From: Chara braunii | Lineage: Eukaryota > Streptophyta > Charophyceae > Charales > Characeae | Assembly: GCA_003427395.1 (NCBI GenBank) | Contig: BFEA01000334.1 | Coordinates: 1,575,307 to 1,616,364, forward strand | Reading direction: 5' to 3' | DNA: 41,058 bases | Shown here: positions 40,261 through 41,058 of the stretch, piece by piece | Position numbering within the stretch: the stretch's first letter is position 1 | How the letters are laid out: every line of letters starts with the position of its first letter | The notes under the pieces: model-generated | What the model was told of the DNA's origin: nothing | The model's database searches: none | Seen by the model: only the letters and a program-made list of their open reading frames with translations | Translations under genes and position numbers: made by a program

Positions 40261-40573
40261 TGTGTGTCATCCTTGCACAGGGTCCATGTTAATTGTTTCA
40301 GTATCGTTCCAATTTTTTATTTGTTTATTATTATTATTATTATTTTATTCTAAAAAAAAATCTCGGTCCAATTTTAGACCACCAGTACTTGGCGCAGCCA
40401 TTCGTGTCCACCCTCGTCCATTTTTCGGGGCTCGGGCACTGGAGCAAATTGGCTGTCGGCGCCAGCCAAAACAAAGCTGCACCAGTTCGTTCGCTTCTGG
40501 CGCGCAGTGCATTTCTGGCGTTGGAGAAAAGTGCCTCAAAGTACTGGTGGTTTAATGAATGTCCCAAAGGACG
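40261..40573 (-). pseudogene. U6 snRNA pseudogene, copy 4, split by a MITE
   Basis: On the minus strand, the 3' two thirds read AAATTGGAACGATACTGAAA, CAATTAACATGGACCCTGTG and CAAGGATGACACACATA (40261-40316), followed by an A-rich run (40205-40260 is T-rich on the plus strand), as expected of a retroposed copy. The 5' end, GTCCTTTGGGACATTCATTA, is found at 40552-40573, beyond the inserted MITE. A (TTA)n and A-tract insert at 40317-40365, flanked by a repeated TCCAATTTT, is a second interruption. ACAGAGA reads ACTGAAA. Confidence 0.75.
40377..40551. mobile_element. 175-bp MITE inserted in a U6 pseudogene (TTA target duplication)
   Basis: The ends are GACCACCAGTACTT on the left and AAGTACTGGTGGT on the right, a 13-14 bp inverted repeat with one terminal mismatch. 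TTA lies on both sides (40374-40376 and 40552-40554). Removing the element and one TTA restores CCAATTTTAATGAATGTCC, which matches the uninterrupted U6 pseudogene at 28382-28400 apart from one base. A 3-bp TTA/TAA duplication is characteristic of PIF/Harbinger (Tourist-like) elements; that assignment is inference. There is no coding capacity. Confidence 0.8.
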
Positions 40574-41011
40574 TTAGTGGTTTTTAAGAGTGTGATGGGC
40601 TGTGTTTTATACCCCTGAATCAATTTTTTGTTGTCAGTTGTACCGGTCATCCGTTTGGGTTCAAACTTCAAAGGGTGCTGAATTTGCTGAGGGCCAATTC
40701 ATGGGGAAAGGGCAGTTGTTGCTTGCAGAGGACTGGTAGGCAGTGGTAGCTGCCCGCAGGATGCCGAGGAGGAGGCTGCGGTCCTCGGGTTGAACATTTG
40801 AAGATCCAAACAGCGTGGGTCTACTTTCTCGAATAGGGGTGCAGTTCTAATAGACTGCGTAAGTGTTGTATTCGAATACAACGTGCATGGTTTCTATTCG
40901 AATTTTGAAAAGGAAAACTCTTGTATTCAAATCGAACATTACCTTTTCTTTCTTTTTTTCGAGGTTAGCGCTTACCCTTGTGCTGCCCGCCACTGACATT
41001 CTGCATGCTGC

Positions 41012-41014
<3 letters not shown>
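40574..41014. other. unassigned stretch
   Basis: No gene was seen. TTGTATTCGAATACAAC near 40865 is a perfect palindrome of 16-17 bp, and TTCTATTCGAATTTTG follows. These words recall the fold-back family (CGAATACAACGT, TTCTATTCGG), so a decayed fourth copy is possible. Confidence 0.35.

Positions 41015-41058
<44 letters not shown>
41015..41058. repeat. (TC)n microsatellite at window end
   Basis: 22 TC units run to the last base, the mirror image of the AG tract at position 1. Confidence 0.95.

Noticed and set aside
1-41058. CRISPR arrays, bacterial operons, phage or antiviral systems
   Set aside because: Tandem repeats here lack the repeat-spacer pattern, and all recognisable genes are eukaryotic or organellar.

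Overview
This window looks like nuclear DNA of a streptophyte (green plant lineage), and a charophyte alga such as Chara is my best guess. The evidence is plant-style FIS1 exons separated by very large, repeat-stuffed introns, a plant-type mitochondrial nad5 fragment, and U6 snRNA-derived repeats. The species is inference only. There are no operons, no bacterial genes and no CRISPR. Both window ends lie in GA/CT microsatellites, so this may be a whole scaffold that ended where assembly failed.

The only cellular gene I can recognise is FIS1, the tail-anchored mitochondrial/peroxisomal fission adaptor, on the plus strand. Three coding exons are visible: 9655-9775 (first TPR-like helices), 30611-30674 (end of the TPR bundle) and 32034-32122 (tail anchor and stop codon). 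Splice sites are canonical and the intron phases are compatible. The 5' exon(s) lie upstream or were missed. One middle exon of about 120 nt was not found; it may sit in the 232-N gap (29275-29506) or be too diverged to see. If the model is right, 9776-30610 is one roughly 20.8-kb intron or two introns.

Layout. 1-9650: microsatellites, tandem duplications, fold-back elements, SINEs and a CT-rich composite block that carries an Illumina Nextera mate-pair junction adapter (6272-6309), an assembly contaminant. 9655-10500: a FIS1 exon followed by two U6 snRNA pseudogenes. 10500-13950: a tRNA-derived SINE, TIR elements and tandem repeats. 13960-16427: an internally deleted LTR retrotransposon with two 913-bp LTRs around an integrase C-terminal remnant. 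16428-28300: coding remnants, TIR/MITE copies, GC-rich GCGCA repeats, a degenerate TGACGTCA-motif repeat and purine/pyrimidine tracts. 28300-30300: a third U6 pseudogene, the assembly gap and the 3' end of a LINE. 30611-32122: FIS1 3' exons, with a mitochondrial nad5 insertion and a minisatellite in the last intron. 32485-33150: a long imperfect inverted repeat just downstream of FIS1. 33150-41058: microsatellites, homopolymers, diverged repeat pairs and a MITE family, one copy of which is nested inside a fourth U6 pseudogene.

I see no new multi-gene system. The most informative observations are the dense U6-derived repeats, a MITE insertion whose TTA target duplication is supported by a paralogous empty site in the same window, the 110-bp fold-back family, the long hairpin beyond FIS1, and the adapter artefact.
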